Both the position numbers and the translations under genes were made by a program. 64,000 nucleotides of DNA from Immundisolibacter cernigliae (GTDB taxonomy: Bacteria; Pseudomonadota; Gammaproteobacteria; Immundisolibacterales; Immundisolibacteraceae), in contig NZ_CP014671.1 of NCBI RefSeq assembly GCF_001697225.1, positions 2,170,001 to 2,234,000 of the forward strand, in the 5' to 3' direction. This document shows, piece by piece, positions 62,642-64,000 of this stretch (positions within the stretch are counted from its first letter, which is position 1; the number at the start of each line of letters is the position of its first letter). The notes beneath the pieces are model-generated. The model saw nothing but the letters and a program-made list of their open reading frames with translations. It was not told the DNA's origin and ran no database searches.

Positions 62642-63986
62642 GGGCCAGGTCCTTCGCATCCTGCAGGGAATTGAGGTTGTACTGGGGCACCGCGCGCCAG
62701 TCGGCGGCCGCCATGTGCTCCTGCCAGCGGCGGTAGAAGTAGCGCTGGTTGTGCTCGCTGACCACACCGACGGCGATGTCGCCCGGCAGGCCGGGACGCG
62801 CACCGCTGCGGCCCTGCGCCATGTTGGTGTGAACGTCCAACTGACGGGTGCGCCAGCCGCGGGACTGCTCGGTGCAGGCGGCCAGGTTGTCGCCGTCGTC
62901 GTTGTCGAACAGGCCGGCCGGGCCGAAGGTGAGCAGCTGGTTGTCCAGAATGCGCTGCTTGATGTCGGCCGGCATGGCGTTCTCGACCATGGCCCAGGTC
63001 CACTGCTCGATGCGTCCGGGCCCCTTGGGGTGGTAGACGCGCAGCCAGTTCAGGCCCGGCAGGAACTGCAAATTGGGGAACACGGTCAGGTTCAGCTGCG
63101 AGCCCCACAGCTTTTCGCCACGCAGGCGGCCCAGGCGCTCGATGGCGGTCGGCCGGTTCTGTTCCAGGTAGCGCAGGATGCCGGCGTTGTCCGGGTAAAA
63201 GCTGTAGCCGGATACGCCGTCCACCGTGGCCAGTACTGAGTGGCCGTTCAGGCCTGCAATCGACAGGCCGCCTTCCAGCTCCACGCTGGCGTTGCCGACC
63301 GTGAAGCCCGAAAAATCCATGCTCTGCACGGCCTTCATGGCACCGGCGTGGGCCCAGCCGAGGTGATAGCCGTCGCCGCAGACGTTCTCGACCGGCAGCT
63401 TCCAATTGGTCATCAGCTCGACTTTCTGCGTCTCACCGATCAGCGCCGAGCCGCCGGGCTGAGCATCGAGCCAGACGTCCAGGTACCACTTCATGTCCCC
63501 CAGATAGTCGGCCAGGCTGGGCGCGTTTCTGTCGAAACAGCCAAACACCAGGCCCTTGTAGGAGGCGACCTGATCGACCTCGACCAGACCGAAGCGGGAT
63601 TTGTCGATTTCGCTGAAGTAGGCGTCCTTCTCCAGCGGCACGTTGACCAGTGCGCCGTCGGTGCCGAAGGCCCAGCCGTGGTAATTGCAGGCAAAGGCCT
63701 TGGCGTTGCCGCGGTCGGCCCGGCACAGGCGGTTGCCGCGGTGCGTGCAGGTGTTCAGGAAGGCCTTGATCGAGCGGTCCTTCTGGCGCACCACCAGCAC
63801 GTCGTCCTCACCCATGAAGGTGCGAAAGAAGTCGCCCGGCTGCGGGATCTGCGACTCATGAACCAGAAACAGCCAGCAGCGGCCAAAGATGCGCTCCAGC
63901 TCCTGCTCGTAGACGGCAGGATCGGCGTACATCTGGCGGCGCTGCATGGCGCCCGCCGCCGATACCAGACCAGCGTAATCGGTCAT
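62631..63986 (-). CDS. Aromatic-ring dioxygenase alpha subunit (pair 1)
   Basis: A complete 451-residue alpha subunit. The Rieske ligands are Cys80/His82 (CTHRG) and Cys100/His103 (CNYHGW). The mononuclear iron site is His208 and His213 with Asp205 (ENVCGDGYHLGWAH), and a third acidic ligand probably lies in LFDNDDGDN. Naphthalene/biphenyl/PAH-type dioxygenases are the nearest relatives by layout; the substrate cannot be read. AGGAGGAG precedes the ATG at 63986, close to the window end, and makes it the first visible gene of the operon. Confidence 0.95.
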   Translation of the reverse strand: MTDYAGLVSAAGAMQRRQMYADPAVYEQELERIFGRCWLFLVHESQIPQPGDFFRTFMGEDDVLVVRQKDRSIKAFLNTCTHRGNRLCRADRGNAKAFACNYHGWAFGTDGALVNVPLEKDAYFSEIDKSRFGLVEVDQVASYKGLVFGCFDRNAPSLADYLGDMKWYLDVWLDAQPGGSALIGETQKVELMTNWKLPVENVCGDGYHLGWAHAGAMKAVQSMDFSGFTVGNASVELEGGLSIAGLNGHSVLATVDGVSGYSFYPDNAGILRYLEQNRPTAIERLGRLRGEKLWGSQLNLTVFPNLQFLPGLNWLRVYHPKGPGRIEQWTWAMVENAMPADIKQRILDNQLLTFGPAGLFDNDDGDNLAACTEQSRGWRTRQLDVHTNMAQGRSGARPGLPGDIAVGVVSEHNQRYFYRRWQEHMAAADWRAVPQYNLNSLQDAKDLAHVG

Positions 63987-64000
63987 TCGTGACTCCTCCT

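Overview
The window is a high-GC, gene-dense bacterial chromosome segment whose gene order is gammaproteobacterial. Supporting blocks are secA next to argJ and a MutT-type Nudix gene, zapA–6S RNA–5-formyl-THF cyclo-ligase, pepP–ubiH–ubiI, mreBCD–mrdA–rodA–mltB–rlpA–dacA–dat–lipB, and pyrE close to an ExoIII/Crc-family nuclease gene. Several Rieske ring-hydroxylating dioxygenase genes plus an AlkB-type diiron monooxygenase suggest a hydrocarbon or aromatic-compound degrader. A relative of Immundisolibacter would fit, but that is a guess from content, not an identification.

Layout. 1-2.7 kb: guaB (5' truncated) and guaA. 2.8-5.1 kb: a small accessory patch with a HigBA module, an unknown 266-aa protein, a Gp49-like/XRE module and a tRNA-Cys-like 3' fragment. 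5.1-13.9 kb: Nudix/ThiE-like fusion, argJ (apparently frameshifted), secA, an M23 peptidase, dciA, metK, 5-formyl-THF cyclo-ligase, 6S RNA and zapA. 14-18 kb: pepP-ubiH-ubiI. 18-28 kb: a minus-strand cell-shape and wall operon chain, mostly with 4-bp stop/start overlaps. 28-31.3 kb: gatCAB, ended by a REP-like element. 31.4-41 kb: a decarboxylase-like/Rieske fusion, an SDR with an altered active site, an MFS exporter, a cold-shock protein with a long structured leader, a DAACS symporter, an acyl-CoA ligase, FadE and an isochorismatase-like protein. 41.6-48.7 kb: a lone Rieske oxygenase alpha subunit, two paralogous DUF4124-like genes bracketing pyrE, exonuclease III, a zinc-ribbon membrane protein and gltS. 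48.7-58.2 kb: a D-aminoacylase-like amidohydrolase, then an accessory stretch with ParDE, a DsbA-like protein, MazEF, an ArsC-GNAT fusion, a ~570-nt gene-free and strongly structured segment, a second AbrB/PemK pair, a GNAT-nitrilase fusion, an MFS gene and a remnant of an Mrr-type endonuclease. 58.3-64 kb: a YqhA-family gene and a minus-strand catabolic operon (two alpha/beta dioxygenase pairs plus the diiron monooxygenase).

Functional reading. The core blocks cover purine and pyrimidine synthesis, protein export, ubiquinone and lipoate synthesis, wall elongation and Gln-tRNA amidation. The catabolic operon at the right end probably performs dihydroxylation and terminal or benzylic oxidation of hydrophobic substrates. 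No ferredoxin or reductase gene lies within the window. The acyl-CoA ligase and FadE next to it would suit downstream beta-oxidation.

Three genes (argJ, the cold-shock protein and one dioxygenase alpha subunit) break at a C/G-rich run in a way one extra base would repair. This pattern points to either assembly error or recent decay. The most unusual non-coding signal is the structured segment at about 53.68-54.25 kb.
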